Assembly (NCBI RefSeq): GCF_012927165.1
Contig: NZ_JABBGA010000008.1
Coordinates: forward strand, 163,563-227,562
DNA from: Zoogloea dura
Lineage (GTDB): Bacteria; Pseudomonadota; Gammaproteobacteria; Burkholderiales; Rhodocyclaceae
Length of the DNA: 64,000 nucleotides
Direction: 5' to 3'
Position 1 is the stretch's first letter. Each line of letters opens with the position of its first letter. The translations under genes were made by a program, and so were the position numbers. Under the pieces are notes generated by a model, which saw only the letters and a list, made by a program, of their open reading frames with translations, made no database searches and had not been told where the DNA came from. Positions 1 to 9,647 of this stretch are shown piece after piece.

Positions 1-1
1 C

Positions 2-121
2 ACCCTGCCCGAAGTGGAACAGGCCATCGGCGCGCCCAAGCACGGCGCCACCCCGGAAGAATTCCACCCGCCGGTGAAGCCCGAGGAAACCAAGCCCGAA
101 GCCGACAAGTCCAAGAGCTAA
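2..121 (+). CDS. C-terminal end of an unidentified protein (5' partial)
   Basis: An open frame enters from the left edge and stops at TAA 119-121, giving 39 visible residues that end in KPEADKSKS. The tail is rich in Pro, Glu and Lys and is probably unstructured. Nothing in it identifies a family. It is followed by an intrinsic terminator at 187-217, which supports it as the real end of a plus-strand transcript. Confidence 0.5.
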   Translation, partial: TLPEVEQAIGAPKHGATPEEFHPPVKPEETKPEADKSKS

Positions 122-186
122 GAAGGAACAAAGGGGGGAGAGAGCGCAGTACCGCCGGGTCGCAAGGCCTGGCAAAAGGGGAGTGG

Positions 187-217
187 ACGGGCCGCAATTG
201 CGGCCCGTTCGCTTTTT
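187..217 (+). terminator. Intrinsic terminator after the left-edge gene
   Basis: A 9-bp GC-rich stem (ACGGGCCGC with GCGGCCCGT around an AATT loop, 187-208) is followed by TCGCTTTTT. This is a typical rho-independent terminator for the gene that ends at 121. Confidence 0.85.
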
Positions 218-235
218 GGGGGAGCCGCTTACCCT

Positions 236-509
236 CGAAGGGCAGTGGGTTGTCTGCGGAGGGAAGCCAGTTCAAGCCGGACACGAAGCCACTGGCCCTG
301 GAGGGAAGCTCGCCTCCCTCGGCGCCGGACTTGTTCACCTCGCGGGGAAACATGTTCACTCCGGAGACGAACTTGCTGGGCTCAAAGTCTGGCGAGTTCA
401 GCTCCGAGCCCGGTGAGTTTCCATCGGAGCGGGGTGTCACCTCGGTCGGAGCCCAACTGACTGCCCTCCGAGGGAAACAAGTTGGGCTCGGAGGGTATCT
501 CGACCTGTT
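236..509. repeat. 21-bp degenerate tandem repeat array, about 13 units
   Basis: Units beginning near 236, 257, 278, 299, 320, 341, 362, 383, 404, 425, 447, 468 and 489 align to a loose consensus CGGAGGGAAxCxxGTT plus five variable bases. The spacing is 21 bp except one step of 22. There are no unique spacers, so it is not a CRISPR. Because 21 bp is seven codons, all frames read as degenerate heptads (for example GEFSSEPGEFPSERG in the frame from 250), but no frame has a convincing start signal. The units at 447 and 468-489 also form an inverted repeat, GAGCCCAACT at 449-458 with AGTTGGGCTC at 480-489. The array fills the gap between a terminator and the stop codon of a minus-strand gene. Confidence 0.75.
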
Positions 510-515
510 GGCGAC

Positions 516-1121
516 TCAGTGTGCCTGCCTGCGTCGCCGGGCCAGCACCATTCCGGCCAGGCCGGCAGCGGCAAGGGCCAGGGTGGCCGGCTCCGGAATG
601 GCGGTGGCGTCGATCCGCACCCCCAGGTCCAGGTAGTCGAAGTAGTTGCGGCCCCAGTCGAGCCAGTCTCCCCCCGAGTGCTGGGCATATTCATCCAGCG
701 GGTTCGGTGCCTTGCCCGGGTGGATGCCCTTGATGCCGCCGTCCGGCTCGAAGGACACCCAGTAGGTGCCGGGGCCGATGAGCCAGTCCAGGCCGAAGAC
801 GCCGTACCAGTCCAGGCTGCTCGCCCCGGGCAGTGCGTGGCTCTGGCTGAACAGCACGCTGCCCGGAATGTTGCCGGCGTCCTGGTGCAGGCGGATCGTC
901 ACCGAGCCTGGGGCATTTTCGATATTTGAGTAATAGCCTTCTATCGACTGAATCTTCTGCCCTGTGCTCACCGAGAACTCGCCGGCGAAGTACTGGGCGG
1001 GCTCGAAAGCCCAGGGCTCTCCGCTGATGCCGGGTCCGGTGTCCACGATGTAGGCCGCGGTGGCGGGCAGGGGGGACAGAAGCACCAGGACGGCCGTGCC
1101 GAGGCGTTGCAGGGGGTGCAT
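516..1121 (-). CDS. PEP-CTERM sorting-domain exported protein
   Basis: This 201-residue protein has an N-terminal signal peptide (MHPLQRLGTAVLVLLSPLP, cleaved near TAA-AY) and a C-terminal PEP-CTERM tripartite signal: the motif IPEPATLAL, a hydrophobic segment, then the basic tail ARRRR. In this family the C-terminal segment is the substrate of exosortase EpsH/XrtA, usually in bacteria that make an extracellular polysaccharide. The mature part resembles the all-beta domain of many PEP-CTERM proteins and has no catalytic motif that I recognise. The start at 1121 was chosen over an ATG 27 bases upstream because AGAGGAG lies 8 bases before it. No exosortase or EPS genes occur in the window, so it is a lone substrate. 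Confidence 0.85.
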   Translation of the reverse strand: MHPLQRLGTAVLVLLSPLPATAAYIVDTGPGISGEPWAFEPAQYFAGEFSVSTGQKIQSIEGYYSNIENAPGSVTIRLHQDAGNIPGSVLFSQSHALPGASSLDWYGVFGLDWLIGPGTYWVSFEPDGGIKGIHPGKAPNPLDEYAQHSGGDWLDWGRNYFDYLDLGVRIDATAIPEPATLALAAAGLAGMVLARRRRQAH

Positions 1122-1187
1122 GTGACGACTCCTCTGGAAGATGTGCATTGCGGACAGGCTTTCCTTCCCAGGCGGCGGCCGTCAGGC

Positions 1188-2318
1188 TCAGCGGTGCTTC
1201 TGCCGGAAGCCGTCCATGAACTCCACCAGCTTTTCCACCGCGTCCAGCCCCAGCCCGTTATAGAGCGAGGCGCGGATGCCACCGATGCTGCGGTGGCCGC
1301 CCAGCCCGGAGAAGCCGGCGGCTTGCGCGGCGCCGAGGAATTCGGCTTCCAGGCAGGGGGTTTCGAGGCGGAACACGGCGTTCATCAGGGAGCGGTCGGC
1401 GACGGCCGCGTGGCCCTTGTAGAAGCCGTCGCTGCTGTCCAGGGTCTGGTAGAGCAGGGCGGCCTTGGCCCGGTTCAGGCGGTCCATGGCGGCCAGGCCG
1501 CCAACCTGGTCGCGCAGCCAGCGGGTGACCAGCAGCACCACGTAGATGGCGAACACCGGCGGGGTGTTGAGGATGGAGTGGGCGGCGATCTGGGCCCGGT
1601 AGTCGAGGAAGCCGGGCAGGTTGTCCGGGGCTGCCTTGAGCAGGGCGTCCCTGAGCACCACTACGGTGACACCGGCTGGGCCGATGTTCTTTTGCGCGTG
1701 GGCGTAGATCATGTCGAAGCGCGAGTAGTCGCCGGGGGCGGACAGGAAGTCCGAGGACATGTCGCAGATGCGCGGTACGTCGTCGCGCCCGAGCATGCGG
1801 TGGAACTGCAGGCCCTCCACGGTCTCGTTGGAGACGTAGTGCAGGTAGGGGGCGTCGGCGTCGAAGTGCAGCTCGTCGTCCGTCGGGAGGCGCCGGAAGC
1901 CCTCTGCCGCACCGCTCCAGGCCACCCGCACGGGGCCCACGCGGCTGGCTTCGGGCAGGGCCTTGCCACTCCAGTAGCCGGTATGCAGGTAGTCGGCCGC
2001 GTGCTTGCGGCCGGCCAGCAGGGCCATCGGCAGCATGCTGAACTGCTGGGTGGCGCCGCCCTGCAGGAACAGCACGTGGTAGTCGGCGGGCAGCCCCAGC
2101 AGGCTGCGGATGTTGTCTTCCAGCTCGGCCACCACTGCGGCGAACCAGTCGGAGCGGTGGCTGATGCCGAGGATGGACAGGCCCACGCCGGGCACGCTGG
2201 CGATGGATTCCTGGACCTGTTGCAGCACCGCGGCGGGCAGCACGCCCGGCCCACCTGAGAAGTTGAGGGCGTTGCGCGGGTTGGCGGCGGGGTTGAGTGC
2301 GTGGGCTGGGCGGTTCAT
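1188..2318 (-). CDS. serC: Phosphoserine aminotransferase
   Basis: The 376-residue protein is a PLP-dependent class V aminotransferase that converts 3-phosphohydroxypyruvate and glutamate into phosphoserine, in cytosolic serine and PLP biosynthesis. It begins NFSGGPGVLP, the SerC N-terminal signature. It has the PLP-lysine region YAHAQKNIGPAGVTVV, and it ends with GGHRSIGGIRASLYNG, the family C-terminal phosphate-binding segment. The length is normal. The ATG at 2318 overlaps the TGA of the upstream ATP-grasp gene (ATGA), so the two are translationally coupled. This partner is unusual, since serC normally lies beside pheA, aroA or serA. Confidence 0.93.
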   Translation of the reverse strand: MNRPAHALNPAANPRNALNFSGGPGVLPAAVLQQVQESIASVPGVGLSILGISHRSDWFAAVVAELEDNIRSLLGLPADYHVLFLQGGATQQFSMLPMALLAGRKHAADYLHTGYWSGKALPEASRVGPVRVAWSGAAEGFRRLPTDDELHFDADAPYLHYVSNETVEGLQFHRMLGRDDVPRICDMSSDFLSAPGDYSRFDMIYAHAQKNIGPAGVTVVVLRDALLKAAPDNLPGFLDYRAQIAAHSILNTPPVFAIYVVLLVTRWLRDQVGGLAAMDRLNRAKAALLYQTLDSSDGFYKGHAAVADRSLMNAVFRLETPCLEAEFLGAAQAAGFSGLGGHRSIGGIRASLYNGLGLDAVEKLVEFMDGFRQKHR

Positions 2319-3553
2319 GCGGACGGGTTGGCGCTCTCGGGCTGGGGGCGCCGGGCGGCGCGGGCGGCCAGGCAGGCCTCGAAGGCGTGCCGGACCTTGA
2401 GCATGTGGGTCTGCTTGTAGGGGAACAGGTCTGCCGGGTCCATGGCGTGCACCACCATGGCGTGGTCCATCTCGAAGACCAGCAGTTGGCCGTCGCGGGT
2501 TTCGGCGCAGTCGATGCAAAGATAGTCCAGGCCGGAGCGGCGGTATACGGCCTCCAGCGCCGGGGCGTGGCGCCGCGCGAAGTCGGCGAAGTGCTCCATG
2601 AAGGCCTGCTCCTCGGCGCGCTTGGCGGCGTCCTCGTACATCCCGGCGTTGAGGTAGTGGATCATCCAGTGGCTCGAGACGCCCATGTGACAGGCGAAGG
2701 GCTGGCCGTCGATGAGGGCCACGCGGTATTTGCGGAAGCGCCCGTCGGTGCCGCTGTAGTCGATGAAGCGGGACAGGTAGAACTCCGTCTCGCTGACCCG
2801 CGACAGGTAGCCGGGGATGTCGTCAGCCGAGTCGAGGCGGTCCAGGTCGCGCCCGGCCTGGGAGCCGATCGGGCGCAGGATGATCGGGAAGCTGCAGCCC
2901 TCGAAGACGTCTTCGATGCGCGCCGTGCCCATCACCATCGCCACCAGGGTGGCCCGGGAGACCAGGCGGGTGGGCGGCATGAGCAGGCCGGGGACGTCGC
3001 CGAGCAGGGCGCTGGCGCGGCCGCGTTCGGTGTTGCGGATGGCCGCCGGGGTGTTGATCACCGGGCACGGCCAGTCGGCCAGCAGAAACTCCAGGGCGTC
3101 CAGGATGGGGCGGGTGTCGGTGGTGTCGGAGAGGGCCAGCAGCAGCACGTCGTGTTCCGGCAGGCCCGCCGGCAGGGGCATGTCGGGGGTGGCGTAGGCG
3201 TAGACGAGATCGATGTCCTCGCTCTTCTCGAGCAGGCAGTCCACCGGGGTGTTCTCTGCCAGGTCGCCCGCCGACAGCAGCACCAGCAGCCGCAGCCGGG
3301 CCGGCTGGTGCTGGGCCGGCAGGGCATGGATGCGCTGCATCTGCAGGGCCTGCTCCTGCATGGTCAGGCCCAGCTGGCGCTCGCCGATGGCAAAGAAGGC
3401 GGTGGACAGGTTCATCCACAGGGACGGGTTGTCCTCGTCCTGGCCTGCCTTGTCGAGCAGCGCCTGGGCGATCTGGCGCAGATCGGCGCCGTTGATGCTC
3501 AGGCGCAGGAAAGGGGCGAGGCCGAGAAAGTCGTTTTCAGTTCGGGAGGGCAT
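2315..3553 (-). CDS. TPR / ATP-grasp-like protein coupled to serC
   Basis: The 412-residue protein has an N-terminal helical TPR-like part (residues about 10-90) followed by a receiver-like alpha/beta stretch. The C-terminal half is ATP-grasp-like (about 190-390), with IILRPIGSQAG resembling the nucleotide-binding strand-loop and YLCIDCAETRDGQLLVFEMD resembling the metal-binding E/D strand. ATP-grasp enzymes ligate a carboxylate to an amine or thiol, but the substrate cannot be read from sequence. The start at 3553 (MPSRTEND) is the first ATG after the norC intergenic region; longer open frame upstream only runs antisense to norC. It ends in an ATGA overlap with serC. Divergent norC lies about 195 bp away. 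Confidence 0.7.
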   Translation of the reverse strand: MPSRTENDFLGLAPFLRLSINGADLRQIAQALLDKAGQDEDNPSLWMNLSTAFFAIGERQLGLTMQEQALQMQRIHALPAQHQPARLRLLVLLSAGDLAENTPVDCLLEKSEDIDLVYAYATPDMPLPAGLPEHDVLLLALSDTTDTRPILDALEFLLADWPCPVINTPAAIRNTERGRASALLGDVPGLLMPPTRLVSRATLVAMVMGTARIEDVFEGCSFPIILRPIGSQAGRDLDRLDSADDIPGYLSRVSETEFYLSRFIDYSGTDGRFRKYRVALIDGQPFACHMGVSSHWMIHYLNAGMYEDAAKRAEEQAFMEHFADFARRHAPALEAVYRRSGLDYLCIDCAETRDGQLLVFEMDHAMVVHAMDPADLFPYKQTHMLKVRHAFEACLAARAARRPQPESANPSA

Positions 3554-3661
3554 GGGCTCGGAAGAGGCGGGTTGCGGGTGTCCGGCAGGTGGCTGCGGGG
3601 CCCGATTATCAGCCCTGGCCACGGGCTTGACTACTGCGGGCGCAAGGCTGATCCGGCTGGA

Positions 3662-3675
3662 TTGACCCGAGTCAA
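3662..3675 (+). promoter_or_regulatory. FNR/DNR-type box upstream of norC
   Basis: TTGACCCGAGTCAA is a perfect dyad of the CRP/FNR type (TTGAC-N4-GTCAA; consensus TTGAT-N4-ATCAA). Its centre is 41.5 bases upstream of 3710, and GAATAT at 3698-3703 sits where the -10 element of a class II promoter with that start would be. NO reductase genes are classically activated by DNR/NNR-type regulators at such sites. Confidence 0.75.
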
Positions 3676-3748
3676 GGACGTGGACCCCACCGATCCGGAA
3701 TATCCGCCCCAAGCTGCGCCGTGCAGCGATGCCATCCAGGGAGGTTCC

Positions 3749-4174
3749 ATGAGCGGGACATTCACAAAATCCATGGCGCGAAACATCTTTTACGGGGGCA
3801 CCGTGTTTTTTGCGCTCCTGTTCCTCGCGCTGACCTTCGATTCGATGCAGACCCTGCCCAAGCGCGACAACCGGGCCAACCTGACACCGGCCGTTGTGGC
3901 GGGCAAGAAGGTCTGGGAAGTGAACAACTGCATCGGTTGTCACACCTTGCTGGGCGAGGGCGCCTACTTCGCGCCTGAGCTGGGCAACGTCTACAAGCGC
4001 CGCGGGCCTGAATTCATCAAGGCCTGGATCCAGTCCCAGCCCACGGGTGCCCCGGGGCGCCGGCAGATGCCCAATTTCCATCTGACCGAGCAGCAATTGA
4101 ACGACCTGGTGGAGTTCCTGAAGTACAGCTCAGAGATCAATACCGCCAACTGGCCGCCCAACATCGAAGGCTGA
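3749..4174 (+). CDS. norC: Nitric oxide reductase cytochrome c subunit
   Basis: The 141-residue NorC is a membrane-anchored monohaem cytochrome c that passes electrons from the periplasmic pool to NorB. One N-terminal transmembrane helix (about 13-31) is followed by the haem motif CIGCH (about 61-65), with a distal Met candidate in RRQMPNF. The length is typical for cNOR. The ATG at 3749 has GGGAGG 5 bases upstream. norB follows after 27 bp in the same operon, behind the FNR-type box at 3662. Confidence 0.95.
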   Translation: MSGTFTKSMARNIFYGGTVFFALLFLALTFDSMQTLPKRDNRANLTPAVVAGKKVWEVNNCIGCHTLLGEGAYFAPELGNVYKRRGPEFIKAWIQSQPTGAPGRRQMPNFHLTEQQLNDLVEFLKYSSEINTANWPPNIEG

Positions 4175-5581
<1,407 letters not shown>

Positions 5582-5606
5582 TCCTCCCCGTTCCGCAGCA
5601 TCACCG

Positions 5607-5631
5607 AGCCCGGCCTCGTGCCGGGCTTTTT
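5607..5631 (+). terminator. Intrinsic terminator of norCB
   Basis: The stem AGCCCGGC / GCCGGGCT with a 5-base loop runs directly into TTTTT, 26 bases after the norB stop codon. Confidence 0.9.
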
Positions 5632-5702
5632 CATTCAGGTCCGGAGAAAAGTCCTTTGAGTGTCATGGCCTTGTGAAACAGTCCTCAAGAAGGAGTGGCT
5701 TA

Positions 5703-5716
5703 TTGACGTAGATCAA
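5703..5716 (+). promoter_or_regulatory. FNR-type box upstream of the chemoreceptor gene
   Basis: TTGACGTAGATCAA matches TTGAT-N4-ATCAA in 9 of 10 consensus positions. It is centred only 37 bases before the ATG at 5747, so a class II start would fall inside the coding region. Either it acts as a repressor site or the transcription geometry is unusual. Confidence 0.6.
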
Positions 5717-5746
5717 AGGAGAAACAACTTTTTACTGGTGTGAAAC

Positions 5747-7744
5747 ATGGCCTGGAAAGACCTCGGTCTGCGGACCCGATTGATCGCCGCGACGGTGTCC
5801 ACCGTCGTGCTTGGATTTACCCTTACCCTGGGAATCGTCACTTCAAAGAGCTATGACGCCGCGCGCCAGGAGGGCGAAGCCCTGGCGCAGGCCGAGGCCG
5901 GCAACGCCGCCGGCCAGATCCAGTCGCGGCTGGGGCGCGCGATGACGGTGTCGCGCAGCCTGGCCTATGCCCTGGAAGGCATGGACAAGGCTGGCGAGCA
6001 CAGCCGCAGCGGCGTGAATGCGGTGCTGCGCCACGGCCTCGAGTCCCAGCCCGAGCTGCTGGGCCTGTATACCGGCTGGGAGCCCGATGCCTTCGACGGC
6101 GACGACAAGCGTTTCGCCGGCAAGGAGGGCCACGACGACAGCGGCCGCTTCATCCCCTACTGGCACCGGGGTTCCGGCCAGCCGGCCCTGGAGCCGCTGG
6201 TTGACTACACCAAGGACGGCGCCGGCGACTACTACCTGCTGCCCAAGCGCAGCGGCAAGGCTCAGCTCGTCGACCCCTACTTCTATGCCCTGGGCGGCAA
6301 GCAGGTGCTGATCACTTCGCTGGTCCAGCCGGTGATGCGGGCGGGGCGCTTCGTCGGCATTGCCGGCGTGGACATCGCCCTCGATGCGCTGCAGAAGGAG
6401 CTGGGCGCGATCCGGCCGCTGGGCGTCGGGCACGTTGCGCTGTATGCGGGCTCCGGACTCGTCGTCTCCCATCCGGACTCCGCCTTGCTCGGCAAGCCTG
6501 CCAGCCTGCCCGCGGAGGTGGCCAGCGCACTCAAGGAAGGGCGCCCGCTGCGCTGGGCCGACAAGGACGGCATGGTGAATTTCCTGGTGCCGATCCGCGT
6601 CGACGGCCTGGATGCCCACTGGGGTACCGTGGTCAGCGTGCCCGATGCGGCCATCGTGGCCTCCGCCGAGACGGTGCGCACCACCGCCATCCTCTTCGGG
6701 GTGGTCAGCGTGCTGTTGATCTCGGGCGTGCTCTACGCCCTGCTCACCGCCCTTACCCGCCCGCTGGCGCGCCTGTCGGCGGCCATGGCCGAACTGGCCA
6801 GCGGCGACGCCGACCTGACGCGCCGGGTGCCCATCGAGCGGAATGACGAACTGGGGCGCACCGCCGCCTCCCTCAACACCTTCCTGGACCGCCTGCAGGG
6901 CATGTTCCGGGAAGTCCGGGACGAGAGCGTGGCGCTGGCCGGCGGTCTGCGTTCGGTGGCGGCGTCCACCGGCCAGGTGGCGGAAAGCTCGCGCACGGTG
7001 GCCGACACCACCAGCGAGAACGCCGCCACCATCGAGGAGATCACCGTTTCCAGCGGCCACATCGCCGACCACGCGCGGGAAGCCGACGAGGTCATGCTGG
7101 CCACCCGCGCGCAGTCGCGCCGCAGTGGCGAGGCCGTGCGCGCCATGGAAGGGCAGATGCGCAGCATCGGCGCGACCATCGAGCAGCTGGCTACGGCCCT
7201 GGGTGGCGTGGCCTCCCGCTCCCAGCAGGTGGCAGGGGTGGTCCAGGTGATCCGCGAGGTGGCCGACCAGACCAATCTGCTGGCCCTCAATGCGGCCATC
7301 GAAGCGGCCCGTGCCGGCGAGCAGGGGCGCGGCTTTGCCGTGGTGGCCGACGAGGTGCGCAAGCTGGCCGAGCGCACCGGCTCTGCCACGCTCGAGATCA
7401 GCTCGACCATCGAGTTCATGCGCAACGAGATGGAGCAGGCGGTCAGCGGCATGAACGGTACCCGCCAGGAGGTGGAGAACGGCATCGCCAGCGCCAGCGT
7501 GGTGGCCCGCGAGATCACCACCATCGACGACAGCATGGACGCGGCGGCCGGCCGGGTTCGGGAGATCGCCGAAGCGACCCGCGAACAGTCGGCGGCCACC
7601 ACGGCCCTGGCCCGCTCCGTGGAGCTCACCTCCAACATGGTCCAGAGCACCGACAGCGCCATCCAGGAAAGCTCCAGCACCGTGTCCAGGCTGGAGCAGA
7701 CCTCCGGTCGCCTGGGCGACCTGGTGTCGCGCTTCCGGCTCTGA
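5747..7744 (+). CDS. Methyl-accepting chemotaxis protein with dCache-like sensor
   Basis: The 665-residue chemoreceptor has TM1 at about 12-32, a periplasmic dCache-like sensor domain (about 35-305), TM2 at about 311-333, a HAMP domain (about 334-385) and a long cytoplasmic signalling hairpin. The sensor includes [11 protein letters not shown] and [20 protein letters not shown], typical of PDC domains that bind small organic ligands. The hairpin tip reads [20 protein letters not shown], the kinase-contact signature. It ends SRFRL, with no CheR/CheB-docking pentapeptide. It lies downstream of the norCB terminator with an FNR-type box just upstream, so it may be linked to anaerobic or energy taxis. 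The ligand is unknown. Confidence 0.93.
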   Translation: MAWKDLGLRTRLIAATVSTVVLGFTLTLGIVTSKSYDAARQEGEALAQAEAGNAAGQIQSRLGRAMTVSRSLAYALEGMDKAGEHSRSGVNAVLRHGLESQPELLGLYTGWEPDAFDGDDKRFAGKEGHDDSGRFIPYWHRGSGQPALEPLVDYTKDGAGDYYLLPKRSGKAQLVDPYFYALGGKQVLITSLVQPVMRAGRFVGIAGVDIALDALQKELGAIRPLGVGHVALYAGSGLVVSHPDSALLGKPASLPAEVASALKEGRPLRWADKDGMVNFLVPIRVDGLDAHWGTVVSVPDAAIVASAETVRTTAILFGVVSVLLISGVLYALLTALTRPLARLSAAMAELASGDADLTRRVPIERNDELGRTAASLNTFLDRLQGMFREVRDESVALAGGLRSVAASTGQVAESSRTVADTTSENAATIEEITVSSGHIADHAREADEVMLATRAQSRRSGEAVRAMEGQMRSIGATIEQLATALGGVASRSQQVAGVVQVIREVADQTNLLALNAAIEAARAGEQGRGFAVVADEVRKLAERTGSATLEISSTIEFMRNEMEQAVSGMNGTRQEVENGIASASVVAREITTIDDSMDAAAGRVREIAEATREQSAATTALARSVELTSNMVQSTDSAIQESSSTVSRLEQTSGRLGDLVSRFRL

Positions 7745-7746
7745 GA

Positions 7747-7763
7747 GGCACCAGGCTGGTGCC
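7747..7763 (+). promoter_or_regulatory. NtrC-like enhancer site for amtB
   Basis: GGCACCAGGCTGGTGCC differs from the NtrC consensus TGCACC-N5-GGTGCA only at its two outermost bases. It lies about 175 bp upstream of the start expected from the sigma-54 promoter at 7904. The same dyad extends to a 9-bp stem (7745-7765) that could also end the upstream chemoreceptor transcript, although no T-run follows. Confidence 0.55.
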
Positions 7764-7810
7764 TCCGGACTGCCTGGCGCCCCGGAATGGGGGCGTGGGC
7801 GCAGGGGAGT

Positions 7811-7889
7811 GCCGGATTATCCGCATCGGATAGTCCGGCCAGATCCCCGCCAGGCCCCTTCTCCGGGCCCGTGATGGCCCGGAGAAGGG
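7811..7889. repeat. Two strong hairpins in the amtB upstream region
   Basis: Inverted repeats occur at 7811-7839 (GCCGGA-T-TATCC against GGATA-G-TCCGGC) and 7856-7889 (14-bp perfect stem CCCTTCTCCGGGCC / GGCCCGGAGAAGGG with a 6-base loop). Neither is followed by a T-run. They lie between the NtrC-like site and the sigma-54 promoter, where a DNA-bending protein or an unknown regulator could bind. They could also be processed 3' ends of the chemoreceptor mRNA. Confidence 0.6.
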
Positions 7890-7903
7890 CGCCACACCAC
7901 GAT

Positions 7904-7919
7904 CGGCACAAGATTTGCT
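7904..7919 (+). promoter_or_regulatory. Sigma-54 promoter of amtB
   Basis: CGGCACAAGATTTGCT matches TGGCACG-N4-TTGCW, with the essential GG and GC separated by exactly 10 bases. The predicted start is near 7930, 37 bases before the amtB ATG. Together with the NtrC-like dyad upstream it indicates induction under nitrogen limitation. Confidence 0.75.
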
Positions 7920-7966
7920 GCATGTGCACATCCGCCTGACCAGGCGATGTGCCATTGAGGACTTTC

Positions 7967-9253
7967 ATGCCGGCAAGCTGTGCCAGACGCCCTTCCCGAT
8001 ACCTGCCCCTTCTTCTGTTGGCGCTTCCTTTGGGCGCCCATGCCCAGGGCAGCAGTGGGCCCGATGCGGGTCATACGGCCTGGATGCTGGTGGCGACGGC
8101 CCTTGTGATGTTGATGACACTGCCGGGGCTGGCCCTGTTCTACGGCGGCATGGTGCGCCAGAAGAACGTGCTGGCCACCATGACCCAGACCTTTTCCATT
8201 GCCGCGGTGGTGACCCTCACCTGGTGCGCCCTGGGCTACAGCCTGGCCCTGCGGCCGGGCTCCGGCTTTGTCGGCGGGCTGGATCGCCTGTTCCTGGGCG
8301 GCCTCGGCGTGGACTCCTTGAGCGGTGATGCGGCCCATGCGATTCCCGAATCCGTGTTCGCCATGTTCCAGCTCAGCTTCGCGATCATCACCACGGCCCT
8401 GGTGCCGGGGGCCTTCGCCGAGCGCATGCGCTTCCCCGCCGTGCTGCTGTTCGCGGCCTTGTGGTCGGTGCTGGTGTATGCCCCGGTGGCCCACTGGGTG
8501 TGGGCGCCCGAGGGCTGGCTGGCCCGCCTGGGGGCGCTGGACTTCGCAGGTGGGACGGTAGTGCATGTCAATGCGGGGGTGGCCGGCCTGGTCTGCGCCC
8601 TCTACATCGGGCCGCGCAGCGGCTATGGCCGTCAGGCGATGACGCCCTACAACCTGGCCCTGACCCTGGCTGGTGCGGCCCTGTTGTGGATCGGCTGGTT
8701 CGGCTTCAATGCCGGCTCTGCGCTGGCTGCCGACGGACGCGCCGGCATGGCGATGCTGGTCACCCAGCTGGCGGCGGCCACCGCCGCGGTGGCCTGGACG
8801 GGCGCCGAATGGTTGTCGCGCGGCCGCCCCAGCGCCCTCGGTCTGGTGTCCGGCGCGGTGGGGGGGCTGGTTGCCATCACCCCGGCCTCCGGCTTCGTGA
8901 CGCCGAGCTCCGCTTTGCTCATCGGCCTGGTGGCCGGGGTGGGCTGCTACCTGGGCGCCACCTCCCTGAAACGCCTGCTCCGCTGCGACGATGCGCTGGA
9001 TGCCTTTGGCATTCACGGGGTCGGCGGCATTCTCGGGGCCGTGCTGACCGGCTGGCTGGCAAACCCGGCGGTCGGCGGCGCGCATGGCGACATCCTGGCT
9101 CAGCTGGCGGGTGTCGGGGCCACCGTGGTTTACAGCGGCATGATGACCCTCGCCATCCTGATCCTGGTGAACCGGATGGTCGGGCTGCGCGTCAGCGAGA
9201 GCACCGAAACGGACGGGCTGGATCTCGTCGAACACGGCGAAGCGGTCGCCTGA
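7967..9253 (+). CDS. amtB: Ammonium transporter (Amt/MEP family)
   Basis: The 428-residue inner-membrane protein starts with a signal peptide (YLPLLLLALPLGAHAQG) followed by 11 predicted transmembrane helices, as in AmtB. Characteristic stretches are PGLALFYGGMVRQKNVL, WGPEG-like VWAPEGWL, DFAGGTVVHVNAGVAGL (pore-lining first His) and DAFGIHGVGGILGAVLTG (second pore His). It moves ammonium into the cell. The start at 7967 has GAGG 6 bases upstream; a GTG at 7949 is less likely. A sigma-54 promoter precedes it. Unusually, glnK is not next to it; a 103-codon gene of unknown function follows instead. Confidence 0.93.
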   Translation: MPASCARRPSRYLPLLLLALPLGAHAQGSSGPDAGHTAWMLVATALVMLMTLPGLALFYGGMVRQKNVLATMTQTFSIAAVVTLTWCALGYSLALRPGSGFVGGLDRLFLGGLGVDSLSGDAAHAIPESVFAMFQLSFAIITTALVPGAFAERMRFPAVLLFAALWSVLVYAPVAHWVWAPEGWLARLGALDFAGGTVVHVNAGVAGLVCALYIGPRSGYGRQAMTPYNLALTLAGAALLWIGWFGFNAGSALAADGRAGMAMLVTQLAAATAAVAWTGAEWLSRGRPSALGLVSGAVGGLVAITPASGFVTPSSALLIGLVAGVGCYLGATSLKRLLRCDDALDAFGIHGVGGILGAVLTGWLANPAVGGAHGDILAQLAGVGATVVYSGMMTLAILILVNRMVGLRVSESTETDGLDLVEHGEAVA

Positions 9254-9291
9254 CCGGTCGCCTTCCGCATTCCGAACCTGAAGGAGCTTCC

Positions 9292-9603
9292 ATGGAATCC
9301 GATTCCGTCATCTACGGCCTGCTTGGACGCATCCACCTGTTGCTGCGGCGGGTGACCAACCGCATCACCGACGTGGAGTACATGCGGGTGAACAAGGACT
9401 ACGCCCGGGAGGTGCTGCAACTGGCGCTGGCCACGGGACACCCGGAGCTGGCCGAGCTGTGCGCCCGCCTGCGGACCGCCATGGAGCTGGACGAAGCGCC
9501 GCCGGAGCTGGAGGTGGCCGGACCGGGCCTGCTCGACAGGTTGCGCGCCGCACGTCCCAAGGCGACCCATCCCACCGAGCGTTACGTGGGCTCCCTGCGC
9601 TGA
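9292..9603 (+). CDS. Small unknown protein downstream of amtB
   Basis: This 103-residue protein has no membrane segment or signal peptide. The N-terminal half is predicted helical (GLLGRIHLLLRRVTNRI, then DYAREVLQLALATGHPEL), and the tail is basic. A good site, AAGGAG, lies 6 bases before the ATG, and the gene follows amtB by 38 bp, so it probably shares the sigma-54 promoter. It is not a PII protein. Its position suggests a role in nitrogen-limitation responses, but that is inference from context only. Confidence 0.7.
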   Translation: MESDSVIYGLLGRIHLLLRRVTNRITDVEYMRVNKDYAREVLQLALATGHPELAELCARLRTAMELDEAPPELEVAGPGLLDRLRAARPKATHPTERYVGSLR

Positions 9604-9647
9604 GGCTCCGACACCATGCCGCCTGGGGGGGCGGACCTGCGGAGGGT

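Noticed and set aside
236..509. CRISPR array
   Set aside because: Units abut without unique spacers and the 21-bp period is too short.
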